A stretch of DNA of 64,000 nucleotides. Origin: Arenicola marina. Taxonomy: Eukaryota > Annelida > Polychaeta > Arenicolidae. The stretch lies in the NCBI GenBank assembly GCA_964019135.1, contig OZ025260.1:35024254-35088253 (forward strand). The letters run 5' to 3'. The notes beneath the pieces were generated by a model. It had not been told where the DNA came from. It searched no databases and worked only from the letters and a program-made list of their open reading frames with translations. The position numbers and the translations under genes were made by a program. Shown in pieces: positions 12,701 through 25,014 of this stretch (the stretch's first letter is position 1; each line of letters opens with the position of its first letter).

Positions 12701-13689
12701 GCTCTTGGGGAAAATATATGAGAAGCCCGGGGGGGACGGTTATATGAATCTGGTGGTGGTGGGGGGGGGGGGGGGTCCGCGGGTGCCCCTTGATGCCGAA
12801 AGGAGCGGTCATTTGTGATGAAAAACATATAGAGGGGATATTTTAAAACTTGCGACCGGGGGGAGGTGGGGGCTCTGAAAATGTGTGACATAGACCGGGC
12901 CAACAAATATACCCCTTCCGAGCGGATTTTGGAGGTGAAAAGGGGGGGGGGGGCTTTACCGCTGAAGCCCCCCCCAAAGCCAGCAATGTATCCCTTCAGG
13001 TACCAAGTCCCCCCTCCCCCCTCCACCCCGGGTTGAGAAATCCAGGAAGGCATGGATTGTATAATGATGATGGCTACTCTGAATGTGAGTAAGTGGTTTG
13101 AAAACGTCGTTTGTAAGGGATAACCACGCGATCAACAGTAGATGAAAGAGTCTTGTTCCAATGGCAACACAAAGGTCTTTTCCACGATGGGCAGCTTGAT
13201 CGTGAAGAACATCTCCGGCACGATGCCCCCCCCCCCCAACCCCCCCGAAAATGTTAAATTCTGTTGCCGGATGCTCATTTCGTCAGCATCGGCCTGATGG
13301 CAGTTTGAAGCCACGATTTGAAACCACGAAATGTCGCTGGGGATGGGGCATTGCCGGGAGTCGGGATGGAATAGGCGAGTAGGATGGGATGGGGGATGGG
13401 GATGTGGATGGGAGGAGGAAGGGGGTGATGAGTAGGACAGTAGGGGGTACAGGCCCGATGAATAATGGATGGCCAGTCTGCAGCCCCCCCCCCCTCCCCT
13501 CCCGCCCTGACTGGGCCAGTTGGGATACGCTTGGCCATCCGTTTGGCCATTACAAGCCGACCTTTGCACCCCTTGCAGTGTTGACCACCAGGCACACAGC
13601 CAGCCAACACAGCCTTAAGGAATCACCTGAAATAGCATAAACCGAACAAGAGTAGCGAAGAATATCACCGACGTAAAGTGGGTAAGGCT

Positions 13690-13940
13690 ATAAATTGGGT
13701 ACACACCTATACATTCAACCGGGCCAGATAATCTCCCGGATAAAGAAATTAAAGTTGGTGTTTAGGCCACTATCGTTAACAAGAAGGCTAAGATGGAGAA
13801 AATAGGCCTCCTGGAACAATGGAATTGCCTTCTCGCACACTGAAGCCCAGGGTACGGAAGCCAGACGGAAGCCAAGGCAACCAAGGCTGCGGAAATAGAG
13901 CTCAGTGCGCTGCCGACTGAGCTACACAGGCGACCTAAAT
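13690..13940 (-). mobile_element. tRNA-derived SINE, minus strand
   Basis: On the minus strand the head reads TGTAGCTCAGTCGGCAGCGC, a good pol III A-box region, at about 13905-13930. The shared tail (GGGAG...GGCCCGG, then TGGCCTAAACACCAAC) lies at 13695-13775. The B box between them is degraded. Confidence 0.5.
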
Positions 13941-14556
13941 GCAAATGTGAGTCCATGACAGCAGGCTTTATGACAAGACCTAATTTATCACTATAAGACA
14001 ATGTGGCGAAAGGAGGCCGTACATCTCCAGCCCCGTCCTGGGGAGTGAGAGCCGCTACTACCTACAGATCTTTAACACAAAGGGTGCCTGTCTGTCAACA
14101 CGGATACAAGTAACGAGGAATACAATAATATCGTTAATCATATCACGCTCTATCTGAGCCCGGCTTAAGTAGTTCTTTCGGCGCTAATCCTCGGCATTCA
14201 GGGCGCTATGGATAAGCCACACGTAACTTACGCATGATTTTTGGCGCCGGGCCGATTATGCAGTTATTGACGTCGTGATCATTGTATCTATTGCTAATAC
14301 TATAATAACACCCCAGTCGGTGCGTCGGTAGGTGTGACATCTCTCTGGTAGATGTCATGCGTCCCCAGATAGGGATTACTCCACCAGCACCAATGTGGCC
14401 GAATGAATGGACGTCGTCAGAGTCGACGAGTATAGCCTATATGCCCCGCCCTCCCCTCCCCCTCCCCACCCGGAGCACAGATCTATGGTGGCGATATGAA
14501 ATGATGGTCGAGGGGGGCGAGCGATATTTATAAGGCAAAGATGTGTCGCCGGCGCA

Positions 14557-15164
14557 AAACTCGATATAACCTCCACCTCTACCCCTCCTAGGGATGACAA
14601 GTTGTAACAAACTTAAAACTTAAAACTCGATATAACCTCCACCTCTACCCCTCCTAGGGATGACAAGTTGTAACAAACTTAAAACTCGATATAACCTCCA
14701 CCTCTACCCCTCCTAGGGATGACAAGTACATAACAAACTTAAAACTCGATATAACCTCCACCTCTACCCCTCCTAGGGATGACAAGTTGTAACAAACTTA
14801 AAACTCGATATAACCTCCACCTCTACCCCTCCTAGGGATGACAAGTTGTAACAAACTTAAAACTCGATATAACCTCCACCTCTACCCCTCCTAGGGATGA
14901 CAAGTTGTAACAAACTTAAAACTCGATATAACCTCCACCTCTACCCCTCCTAGGGATGACAAGTTGTAACAAACTTAAAACTCGATATAACCTCCACCTC
15001 TACCCCTCCTAGGGATGACAAGTTGTAACAAACTTCAAACTCGATATAACCTCCACCTCTACCCCTCCTAAGGCTGACAAGTACATAACAAACTTAAACT
15101 CGATATAACCTCCACCTCTACCCCTCATAGGGATGACAAGTCTCACTTGTAACAAACTTAAAAC
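14557..15164. repeat. 59-bp minisatellite, about 10 copies
   Basis: The unit runs from AAACTCGATATAACCTCC through CCCCTCCTAGGGATGACAAG to AACAAACTTA. Copies are nearly identical, and one variant (AAGTACATAAC) occurs twice. The array ends exactly where the TTAA-flanked element at 15165 begins; the repeat itself contains ACTTAAAAC, which supplied the TTAA target. Confidence 0.95.
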
Positions 15165-16222
15165 TTAAGGTAAGCCACCCATAATAGCAAGGTAAAAGAA
15201 ATCTGTATTTGTGATTATTTTATGAAAGTATACCCAATTACACACCTTCTGGTGAATTTTTAGGACACTTTACCGTCCCGTTAAAAAAATATTCTCCATT
15301 TTCCAAGTATACCCCCATTTCACAAAATGACCAAAACTTGACACCTACCACGAATATGTAATTTTGCTACAATTCAGCTCAATATGAAGTCATTATCATC
15401 AGTAATAGCTCTTTGGAAAGGTTAAACCTAGTGCAATACAGGAATGATATTCAAAAATGTAAAGAGTAGCCACAAAAAATAACAGAATGGTAATAATAAA
15501 GTGCAGTTATGCAAAAACAGGACCGTTTTTGCCAAAATTCGAAATCACCACATTCACAAAGTTGGCTATAATTTCATCAAAAATGAAAATCTTGACACCA
15601 AACCACATTTAAAAACTTCTAAATACATAGTTCTTGTAATAAAAATAAAGAAAAATAGGTAGCCGTGCAAATTTCCCGAGAACCACGTCCTGAAGCTTGA
15701 ATATGTTATTTCAGAAATATTTTTTGGAGCAGCTTATTTTACACCACTTATCAGTAATTTACGCTTTGTGTTCACATTTTAATAAATTTGGTTATATATA
15801 ATGGTCTCCGATATAATTATGATCTACACGAATGTTTTCTGAACTATTTACACGTTTTCTCCATGTTTTTTTCTAGAATATTCGGAATTTATCACGAAGA
15901 GCCATTCTCGGGGAAATACCCTGTGAATGACGTCACGAATTGGGGATTCCCTGTGAATGACGTAACGAGTTAGGGATTCCCCTTTCACTGACACCCGCCG
16001 ATGTTTGTCGATGTTTACCGAGGTCTTCGCTAAATCGCCGAAGCTTATTATACGATGCTCTATTTATTTTACCTATGTCACCACTTCTTTTGCTGTGTTT
16101 TATTCGTACTTTGTTTCATTAAGACTGCGTAAAATATCAGGGCTACAGCCCGCCGATGTTTGCCGATGTTTACCGAGGTCTGCTCAAAATCGCCGAGGTT
16201 CATTATGGGTGGCTTACCTTAA
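15165..16222. mobile_element. TTAA-flanked inverted-repeat element, family B (1058 bp)
   Basis: The termini are perfect inverted repeats: the left end TTAAGGTAAGCCACCCATAA is matched at the right end by TTATGGGTGGCTTACCTTAA (last base 16222). TTAA is present at both boundaries. The interior is AT-rich and shows no transposase, so it is a non-autonomous element, probably mobilised by a TTAA-specific transposase. Near the right end the phrase CCGATGTTTGCCGATGTTTACCGAGGTC occurs in two versions about 150 bp apart. Confidence 0.85.
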
Positions 16223-18289
16223 GTGAATGTAACTACTGTAATTCCACAGCTCAGCTATTATTAGTGCACTTGTATCAGACAGTTGAGGTAAGAATCTCCA
16301 ATCTATTACCATTATTGACACTGTGTTATCCCGTATAGGATAACATATAAACAATCAACCTTGCTTAAATTAGAACCGCATGTTGGGTATCTGGGTATGT
16401 AGGGTACTGAAGCGAGCGGACTGAAAGAGGCCTGCATCCCTAGATGTACGCCAGTGTGAGTAAGTCAGTTCACAACGGGGTCGGGTAATTGGGTTGACAG
16501 AGGCGTGGCATAAAACATGCCAGTTTCCCTTTTAAAAGACGGCCGACTGTATTGGGTCAAGTACAGACCCTCGGGTATTCGGGGCTGTAGCATTGAAGGT
16601 GCATGGTTGGTATCAGTACCATACCGATAGGCTGCCATATTGCCTGTATGTCATATTCCAGGGGCGCACATGTTTCGCAAAGAGATACGAGCTCGCAAAT
16701 CCTCTATCTCTCTTGTGCATGTTAAGTTACATAACGGCTGATCGTAACGAGCAGTAACGATAAGCATTATGTAGCGATTGTTACACTAGTGCGCAGTCAG
16801 CTCTATGCAACTTGCTACCGGGCCATTTGTTCAAAGTTACGCTTGTAAGATATTGATCAATAACGCAGCATTTGCCTTTCAACAGATAGGGTTTCATCCA
16901 ACCGCATTTCACTGCGCCAGGAGGCTTCTTTGTGCAACTTAGGCTTCCTGAGCACAAAAGGACAGCAGCCTACATGCAACACCAATTAACATTTCATTTT
17001 CAGGTTCATACGCGATGTAAATGAAGAGCGAGCTGCAGATCGGCTTTAGATCGTATGTATGTAACACAGCAGAAGAGGCCGGCGACAGGGTGAATGCCTT
17101 GGAGAACCACACACAGACTGGACCGCTCAGTCAGCCAATGCAACAGTCCCCAAAAGACACCTTAGCCACCCGACGGCCACCCTCCCCCTACAAGGACGAC
17201 GTCCACTGGGTCAGCTTGCACTGACAGACCGTAGTGCACCCGTGACGACGGCGGGCCAGGGCGGTGCGATGACTATGAGCTCTGGACGCCTCAGAGCGCC
17301 GCGTCGAGTCCTCACCCTGTCCTCCCCACCCGAAGTCGATTTCCCACTCCGGGGATGACTAATCCCGAGTCTCTGGATCTGGTTCCACGCCAGACGTCGG
17401 GCGCGCGTCCGCCACGCCAGTCACCGATCCGGAGACAAGCGGGTAATATTGAAGCCAGCTTGCCACCTTGGGGAGTTCCAGACTCCAATTCAAAATATAG
17501 GAGCCAGCTTCGTCATTAAATCTGGCGAAAGGCAGCTAGCTCCAAAGGCAAATCCACAAAGGATGAGTCTCCTCACGATTCAAAGCCCAGAAAGAAGCAG
17601 TCATCTCCAGATTGACATCCAGCAAGAAGATAGCTCCAGATTAGAGAACGTACCTCGAAACAAGCCCAGAGAAAGAGTTAGCTCCAGACTGAAATCCCAA
17701 AAAGAGCCAGTTCCAGGTTAAAATAAAAAAATAACAAATTCGCTGGTTGTCCACAGCCTACCACTGCGTAATCCATCATTGGACTTGACATTCCATGACA
17801 TTGAACAGTTACATCACAGATTATTCGGAAGTTGATCCAACAACCAAATGCCTGTAAGGAAATTCCAAAGCATGTGTAAACCATGCCTATAATGTTTATC
17901 GTACAAATTCCGAGCAGTAAAAAATGTCCAGACTGTGTTTACATGGGTAGCTCATAGCTTCCAAGGCATGTATCCTTCGCAGACAGTGAGAGAGATTTGA
18001 GTCTAGGATTGAGTCTAGTCTAGGTTACACGGAATGAATGTAACTTGGCACTACTTTTTGTGCACGTGGACCGCGCGGCGAAAAGAAATCTCCCCACATG
18101 AACAGATAAATATGAAACATTCATGCAGCATGACCAGAAATGGGGCTCAGCTCGGGTATCGAAGACATGGCGACCTCAAGCCCTCTGGTGCGACACGCAC
18201 CGAGCTATGACTACATCAAGGACAGCTTTTGTCTGGTGAAAATGATACGATCGCGAAAGTATTAACATGATATTACTGCCTTGATGCAC
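16223..18289. other. No supportable gene; degenerate repeat near 17.5-17.7 kb
   Basis: Frames at 17021-17224 and 17449-17721 are open, but they are rich in S, Q, R and P. The second contains a degenerate 45-60 bp periodicity around AGCTCCAGATT, so it is better read as an old tandem repeat. A minus-strand tRNA-like head may lie near 18150-18220. Nothing else is recognised. Confidence 0.4.
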
Positions 18290-18602
18290 TAGTATATCGT
18301 CAGTCAGTATATCGTGATCCAATCAGCTGTCAGTATATCCTGATCCAATCACCTGTCAATACATCAAGATTCAATCAGCTGTCAGTACATCAAGGTCCGA
18401 TCAACTCCCAGTACATCGTGATCCAATCAGCTGTCAGTACATCATGATCCTATCAACTCCCAGGATATCGTCATTCAATCAGCTGTCAGTATATCCTGAT
18501 CCAATCACCTGTCAATACATCAAGATTCAATCACCTGTCAGCACATCATGGTCCGATCAACTCCCAGTACATCGTGATCCAATTACCTGTCAGAACATCA
18601 CC
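18290..18602. repeat. About 28-bp degenerate minisatellite, about 11 copies
   Basis: Units follow the pattern TCAGTATATC-TGATCCAATCA-CTG with alternating AGCTG, ACCTG and ACTCC variants, giving a higher-order alternation of three unit types. No gene is present. Confidence 0.85.
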
Positions 18603-18971
18603 TTGAGCACGGTTCAGATATGACGAGATATGTACACCAAATTGTCCACTCTCTGCCTTTGACTCACTTCGCTAGGTCTCCATTAAGCTTCCTGGGCCAA
18701 CCCGATGGGTCATTTCCAGGCAATAAGTGACTTAGATCTGCCGGACTTCACATTTATGTTAAATCGACTAAAGCGAATTAAAGTTCATGTAGATACGTTT
18801 GTAACATGGTGACCACCTGTTCTCTGCCCCAGATCATCATAGAGCCTTGATGTCCATGGTTCAATGGTTCAACGCAGACTGCAGTGGCCGATGCCCCCGA
18901 ACTCGAGAAGTAAGATGTGAGAAAGTCACCTGTACTGTCTAAGTGCACTGGTCCCTCCGCTGTGGGGTAAA

Positions 18972-20690
18972 GAAAGCCACACGGGGTTTGGGAAGATACA
19001 CGGGGTATAGGAAGACAAATAGGGTATGGGAAGACATACGGGGTATAGGAAGACACACGGGGTATAGGACGACACACGGGGTAAAGGAAGACACACGAGG
19101 TATAGGAAGAGACACGAGGTATAGGAAGACACACGGGGTATAGGAAGACACACGAGGTACAGGGAGACACACGAGGTAAAGGACGACACACGGGGTATAG
19201 GAAGACACGAGGTATAGGAAGACACATAGGGGTATAGGAAGACACACGTGGTATAGGAAGACACACGGGGTATAGGCAGACACAGGGGTATAGGAAGACA
19301 CAGGGGTAGAGACACACGAGGTATAGGAAGACACACGGGGTATAGGAAGACACAGGGGTATAGGAAGACACACGAGGTATAGGAAGACACACGGGGTATA
19401 GGAAGACACAGGGGTATAGGAAGACACAGGGGTATAGGAAGACACATGGGGTATAGGAAGACACACGGGGTATAGGAAGACACACGGGGCATAGGAAGGC
19501 ACACGGGGTATAGGAAGACACACGGGGTATAGGAAGACACACGGGGTATAGGAAGACACACGGGGTATAGGAAGACAGACGGGGTATAGGAAGACACACG
19601 AGGTATAGGAAGACACATGGGGTATAGGAAGACACGCGGGGTATAGGAAGACACACGGGGTATAGGAAGACACACGGGGCATAGGAAGGCACACGAGGTA
19701 TAGGAAGACACACGAGGTATAGGAAGGCACACGGGTTACAGGAAGAAACACGAGGTATAGGAAGACACACGGGGTATAGGAAGACAGACGGGGTATAGGA
19801 AGACACACGAGGTATAGGAAGACACATGGGGTATAGGAAGACACGCGGGGTATAGGAAGACACACGGGGCATAGGAAGGCACACGAGGTATAGGAAGACA
19901 CACGAGGTATAGGAAGGCACACGGGTTACAGGAAGAAACACGAGGTATAGGAAGACACACGGGGTATAGGAAGACACACGGGGCATAGGAAGACACACGA
20001 GGTATAGGAAGACACATGGGGTATAGGAAGACACGCGGGGTATAGGAAGACACACGAGGTATAGAAAGACACACGGGGTATAGGAAGACACACGGGGTAT
20101 AGGAAGACACACGGGGTATAGGAAGACAGACGGGGTATAGGAAGACACACAAGGTATAGGAAGACACATGGGGTATAGGAAGACACGCGGGGTATAGGAA
20201 GACACACGGGGTATAGAAAGACACACGGGGTATAGGAAGACACACGAGGTATAGGAAGACACATGGGGTATAGGAAGACACGCAGGGTATAGGAAGACAC
20301 ACGGGGTATAGAAAGACACACGGGGTATAGGAAGACACACGGGGTATAGAAAGACACACGGGGTATGGGAAGACACATGGGGTATAGGAAGACACACGGG
20401 GTATAGAAAGACACACGGGGTATAGGAAGACACACGGGGTATAGAAAGACACACGGGGTATAGGGAGACACACGGGGTATAGAAAGACACACGGGGTATG
20501 GGAAGACACACGGGGTATAGAAAGACACACGGGGTATAGGGAGACACACGGGGTATAGAAAGACACACGGGGTATGGGAAGACACACGGGGTATAGAAAG
20601 ACACACGGAGTATAGAAAGACACACGAGGTATAGGAAGACAGAGGGGTATAGGAAGACACACGAGGTATAGGCAGACAGAGGGGTGCCGC
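18972..20690. repeat. 19-bp minisatellite, about 90 copies
   Basis: The unit is GAAGACACACGGGGTATAG with frequent variants (CGAGG, ATGGGG, CGCGGGG, AGACGGGG). From about 20040 onward units with GTATAGAAAG alternate with GTATAGGAAG. Blocks several units long recur in the same variant order near 19570, 19780, 19980 and 20120. Because three units make 57 bp, frames stay open for hundreds of codons; these are not genes. Confidence 0.96.
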
Positions 20691-22419
20691 ATTGCATGAT
20701 CTGATAGACGCGCGAATAAGATTCGTATCACTAGGTACTTCCGATATTCGACAGGAACACTTCAGTCGAGAGTATCAGATTACAGCATCAGGCAAATCAT
20801 ATAAAAAAAAAATGCAAAAACAATGATAAACTCACAAGCCATGACCTCATTCATGACCGGCATTAAGTCACAACTGAAAATGAAAGAAAAACACCTTCGA
20901 AGAAATAATGCTCAACAGTGACAAACTTGGCCATAATTAAAACCCTGCTAACCCCCCCCGCCCCCTCCCCTCCCCTTCACACAACCTCAGCCGGATGGAT
21001 GTGATTACATATCGTTATGAGCTCACTTTCTTTTATCATCATCATTGTGCTGCATCAGCACCACCGTTGCATTTAGTTTAGTTACTCCTAAGCATTAGTT
21101 GTGTGGGGTCAGCCTATGACTGAGGAGCCACTCGGGGGTGAGCAGCGCAGTGACATGGCATTTAGTGACTCGATCATCCACCCATCTCCCGCAAGGGCGG
21201 TGACAACAGCTCCGGGATGATCTCGGCCGCGGGGGGGTGATTGGGGGTGGGGCCGTGGTGAGCTTCACCCGCTAACTTATTCGGGGGATGTTATGTGCCG
21301 CGACTAATAAATGCCAAAGTTGAGCCGCAGCTTTCCGACTGCAGACCCCAAAGGTGCCGGAGTTCCCTATCTGTCTGGGCGGCATTTTCATTAGCTCAAC
21401 GACTTCGTGCACCCTGCCCCCCCCTGATCGTCACAAAATTAGTAGACCCCCCGGTCGCAAGTTTTTAGTGGACCCCTCCCTTTTCTAATTCCTAGATCCG
21501 CTTGTGCGCATGGGACGAAAACAATGTTCGGGATGAAAAAGATATTATGGGGGATCGAACCCTATCCATCAATAGGGTTAGTTGGACCCATTGGTGAATC
21601 AATGATATTATTGTGGGTCACATGAAATAATCCTCAGCCTCGATCGAGAGTAGCACCGTCCGATTTTAGTTTGTCTGAAATTCAATGCGGTAACAACTGA
21701 GTGGCGGAGCCTGCACCCCCACCGCTCCGAATAAAGTAACCCCTACATACGGTTTTTAGAATCGACACTGTCGGTCATCACCGGGTGTAGAAACCGCCCA
21801 TGCCACAAGCGTAAGAGAAAGTAACCTATGTATTTACCAGCAGGGTATTAGCCAGAATTTTGTTTTTTTCCAGCCAAAATTTTGGCTAATTCTGGCTAAG
21901 ACCCTGTTTACCAGCATACAGGAGGGTAAGCGAAAACAAAAATGGAAGGACGTAAAATTCCCAGATGACCACAAAATTGCTGTTTGACGGCCGCAAAAAT
22001 AACATGTCATTGTACAACAAGGAGGGGTATTTATAAAAACAAGATATAAATCCACCAGTCCTCACGGGCAAGGAATGATCTTGCCAACACATATTTGAAA
22101 CCCCCCTTTTTTGGTGTTTACTGCTTTCTAAATTCTGGTTGGTGACAAAACCATTGGCGCATCTCACTCCAGCCTCTGCCATATAGCCCAACCCGGGTAT
22201 ATCTATTTGCAGCGGCGAACATGCTACCTCAAAATGATGTGAGTGAGGGCTGCAATATGTTTCCCCATGTCAACACACCATGCATTTTTGTCATGTAAAA
22301 ACTACATTAATCCCATTAAACTAGGTATTACATATAAGTTCAGGGATGAATTTTGATGCATATTAGCTAAGAAACAATATACCGGTATATTAATATATAA
22401 GTAATATTTACTGCCAGGT
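20691..22419. other. No gene seen; one fold-back
   Basis: A fold-back at 21842-21910 pairs CAGGGTATTAGCCAGAATTTT with TTAGCCAGAATTAGCC read on the other strand, with a short spacer. A segment near 21410-21500 with CCTAGATCCGC resembles a fragment of the GGCGGATCCAG-ended repeat seen at 62.6 kb. No coding signal was found. Confidence 0.4.
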
Positions 22420-23107
22420 CTTATTTTATAATGGCTGTCAATGGAGAATTTTTGAATTTTGACACCAAATATTCAACAGAAAAAAAAACAACTCAGACAA
22501 AGTTAATAAAAATTTGTCTGTAACAAGCTTGCTCCTTGTTTGTTCAAATAAGAGAAAAAAATATATGGGTCTTCCACCTTGTTTTTTTGTAAAATGACTC
22601 TGAACATGGAAATTGTGCCGGTAATTCTGAGGGTTGGAATGGGAAACATGCTGAACTAGAGACGCGACAAATACTCACAAGATTGAATAAGATACTTGGT
22701 GTTATCAAACTTACATAAAAACATTTAAGCAACTAAACAAAGTGTAAGCATATAGACCTACGATGATGTGGGGGATCCCTACACCCCCCCACCACTGATT
22801 TACTATGCCTGTGTGGTCAACGCTATGTAATTTTCTGGCTTGTTTCTATTGTCCGTTTCGTTCAAAGATATATTTATACATCCCAATAAGTTCTTTAGTT
22901 TGCTTGGACTTGCATTTGCCTATCAATATCCCTTTACTTTGTTACATAAACAAGAAATAAACAATGACGCGCTGCGGCCAATAGAGCATACGCCAGATTA
23001 GCCTGGTTCCGTGGCCCAACTTGGCTCGCTAGCTCACTTACAAAAATGAGTCTGAGCAGCGGTACCAGCTTATCGCCAGATCGCAGCTGCATAGTCTACC
23101 AGATGGC
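22420..23107. mobile_element. Truncated copy of MITE family A
   Basis: From ATAATGGCTGTCAATGGAGA (about 22430) to the GCGCCACACC near 23107 the sequence runs parallel to 34979-35560 of the copy inside calpain-15, sharing ATGGAAATTGTGCCGGTAAT and GATTAGCCTGGTTCCG. The left terminus present in the 34.8 kb copy is missing here, and neither end has TTAA. Confidence 0.65.
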
Positions 23108-23330
23108 GCCACACCAAAAATTTGGCATGGAATATTTTGAAATTTCCAAAGCTTGTAGCTTGAAAACTATTGCTCCTACGTAAATTTGATGGCAGTAATG
23201 AAAAAGATATTCAAGAGCTGAGCATATAGACATTAATTTTGTTGTTTCTAGCTGTAATATTAAGTGAGTTAGACTGGGAAATGTGTTTTGGATGTATGAC
23301 GTCACCGTGACATTGACATTTGACCGATTT

Positions 23331-23880
23331 CACCCAGCAACAAACTTGACCTGAGATTAGACTTCTGGCATCTGTTGGCAAAGTTTGACAACGATAGCTG
23401 CAAGTGTTTAACAGTTATCATGTCGACAGGCAGATAGCTACACACAAACAGGACTGACTGACATGATGGCAATTTTCACCATAATAAACTGTAACTCTGT
23501 GATCTAACTTTTTTTAGCTGGAAGATTTCAACTATATACCTCTATGAATTCACTTCATAAAATATATAGAATGGCTATGTGAAATCCTGTCCCTGAGCCC
23601 TCACCCAGCAACAAACTTGACCTGAGATTAGACTTCTGGCATCTGTTGGCGAAGTTTGACAACGATAGCTGCAAGTGTTTAACAGTTATCGTGACGACAG
23701 ATAGACAGATACACACAAACAGGACTGACTGACATGATGGCAATTTTCACCATAATAAACTGTAACTCTGTGATCTAACTTTTTTTAGCGGGAGGATTTC
23801 AACTATATAAGCTTACCTCGATGAATTCACTTCATACAATATAAGTTATAGAATGGCTATGTGAAATCCTGTCCCCGAGC
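23331..23880. repeat. 271-bp tandem duplication
   Basis: Two copies beginning CACCCAGCAACAAACTTGAC (23331 and 23602) run in parallel through ACATGATGGCAATTTTCACC and CTATGTGAAATCCTGTCCC. Copy 2 carries a small insertion near 23808. The high identity suggests a recent event. No gene is present. Confidence 0.9.
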
Positions 23881-24499
23881 CCTCAGCTGGGCCATCCTGC
23901 AGCCCCCCAGTTAGCTCCATTTTTTTAGGGCGAAATAGTCTGAACTTGGTACGGCTTGGTTGTTAGCACTCTCCGGTGGGGGTGAAAAAGCTGAGGGTGA
24001 AAAGTCTAGAAACAGTTAGCAGGTTAGGGTTGAGGTCCTGCGTCTGAGTGAGAGACATGGCATGCATCAGCAGATCAGGGCTAGCAAATAATAATGATTA
24101 TGAGGTACTTTTTCTGTGAAAAATAGACTGTGACTGAGTATGTGATATGCAGCAAGTCGCTTGCTTAAAGACCCCCTAACCTGCTGACCCTGCTACAGGC
24201 AGACAGGAACACAGTGACAACTCACTTCGCACGACGCTGAAAAGAATGACAACTTCCAAAGTCGAGACAGCATAATTTACTCACAGCTTTAAATAGTTTC
24301 CACGGTCCTTGCGTCTTCTTTTCCGGCGGCGATTTCGTTAGGTATCCTTGAAGGAGGGGTTCTGCTTCCATGGCACTTCTGTCTGCCACAGATTCCGCAT
24401 TAGCTTTTCAATATCCACGACAAAAATTACGTCCTTGCCCGTCTGTCAACTTCCTTCCGTCGAACTCTTTGCTTGTTGACACACTTTGAGCAGGAAATG

Positions 24500-24745
24500 C
24501 CCTCGTTTCGGTCATAGCGTGACGTCATATGGGGTTTCCTCCTGTCCAACAGGGAATTCCGTTTATTTGTAAACCGTACTTGGATTGGTCAATAAATGAG
24601 TCGCGAAAAAATTAACCTATCGTGGGGCGCCTTTCAATAAGAGTAATTTCCACCTTATCGTTATGAAAGTTATACGTTTTTTAACATCCAACTCCAGCTA
24701 TTTTCTTGTGAAACTGAGCGAAATTTCATAGGATCTTCGTTTGAA
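24500..24745 (+). promoter_or_regulatory. Probable promoter and 5' leader of calpain-15
   Basis: A CRE/ATF palindrome TGACGTCA lies at 24520-24527, about 220 bases upstream of the calpain-15 start. The start codon has a good context (GAAATGG, A at -3). No TATA box is evident. The transcription start is not visible, and additional upstream non-coding exons cannot be excluded. The same palindrome occurs elsewhere in non-genic parts of this window, so the site alone is weak evidence. Confidence 0.35.
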
Positions 24746-25014
24746 ATGGGATCAAATGCTTCCGTGTTACAATGGCATTGTGGAAACTGCTCCCATATTA
24801 ACCCAACAGACAGAAATTCGTGTCTATCCTGTGGATTTCTACGATTTGCATCCGCTCAGGACATGCAGGATCAAGACGCCAATGATGATATCGAAAGTGA
24901 TGCCAATATTAAAGACATTCAATTAGGCCTAGTAGCTGAGAAAATTGTACCGAGTAGAGCAGGTCATGTAATTGATGACTGTGATACAGTTAAAAAATCT
25001 TCTGATATATCTAG
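24746..25014 (+). CDS. calpain-15 coding exon 1
   Basis: Residues 1-89 plus two bases. It holds zinc finger 1 ([10 protein letters not shown] then CLSCGFLR) directly after the glycine-2 start. The donor is TCTAG|GTATGG. If the intron is retained the frame closes at 25051 with an AATAAA at 25061, which could give a one-finger short protein. Confidence 0.92.

Larger units (their letters stand above)
12181..14556. other. No gene seen; SINE fragments and homopolymer tracts
   Basis: Apart from two minus-strand SINEs this contains many long G or C runs (12760-12780, 12940-12955, 13225-13235, 13485-13495), typical of element debris. Long minus-strand proline-rich frames across those runs are artefacts. 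Confidence 0.4.

Noticed and set aside
18778-20731. 639-codon minus-strand frame with VCLPIPRVSSYTP repeats
   Set aside because: A product of the 19-bp array (57 bp per three units). No domain, no splice or start evidence.
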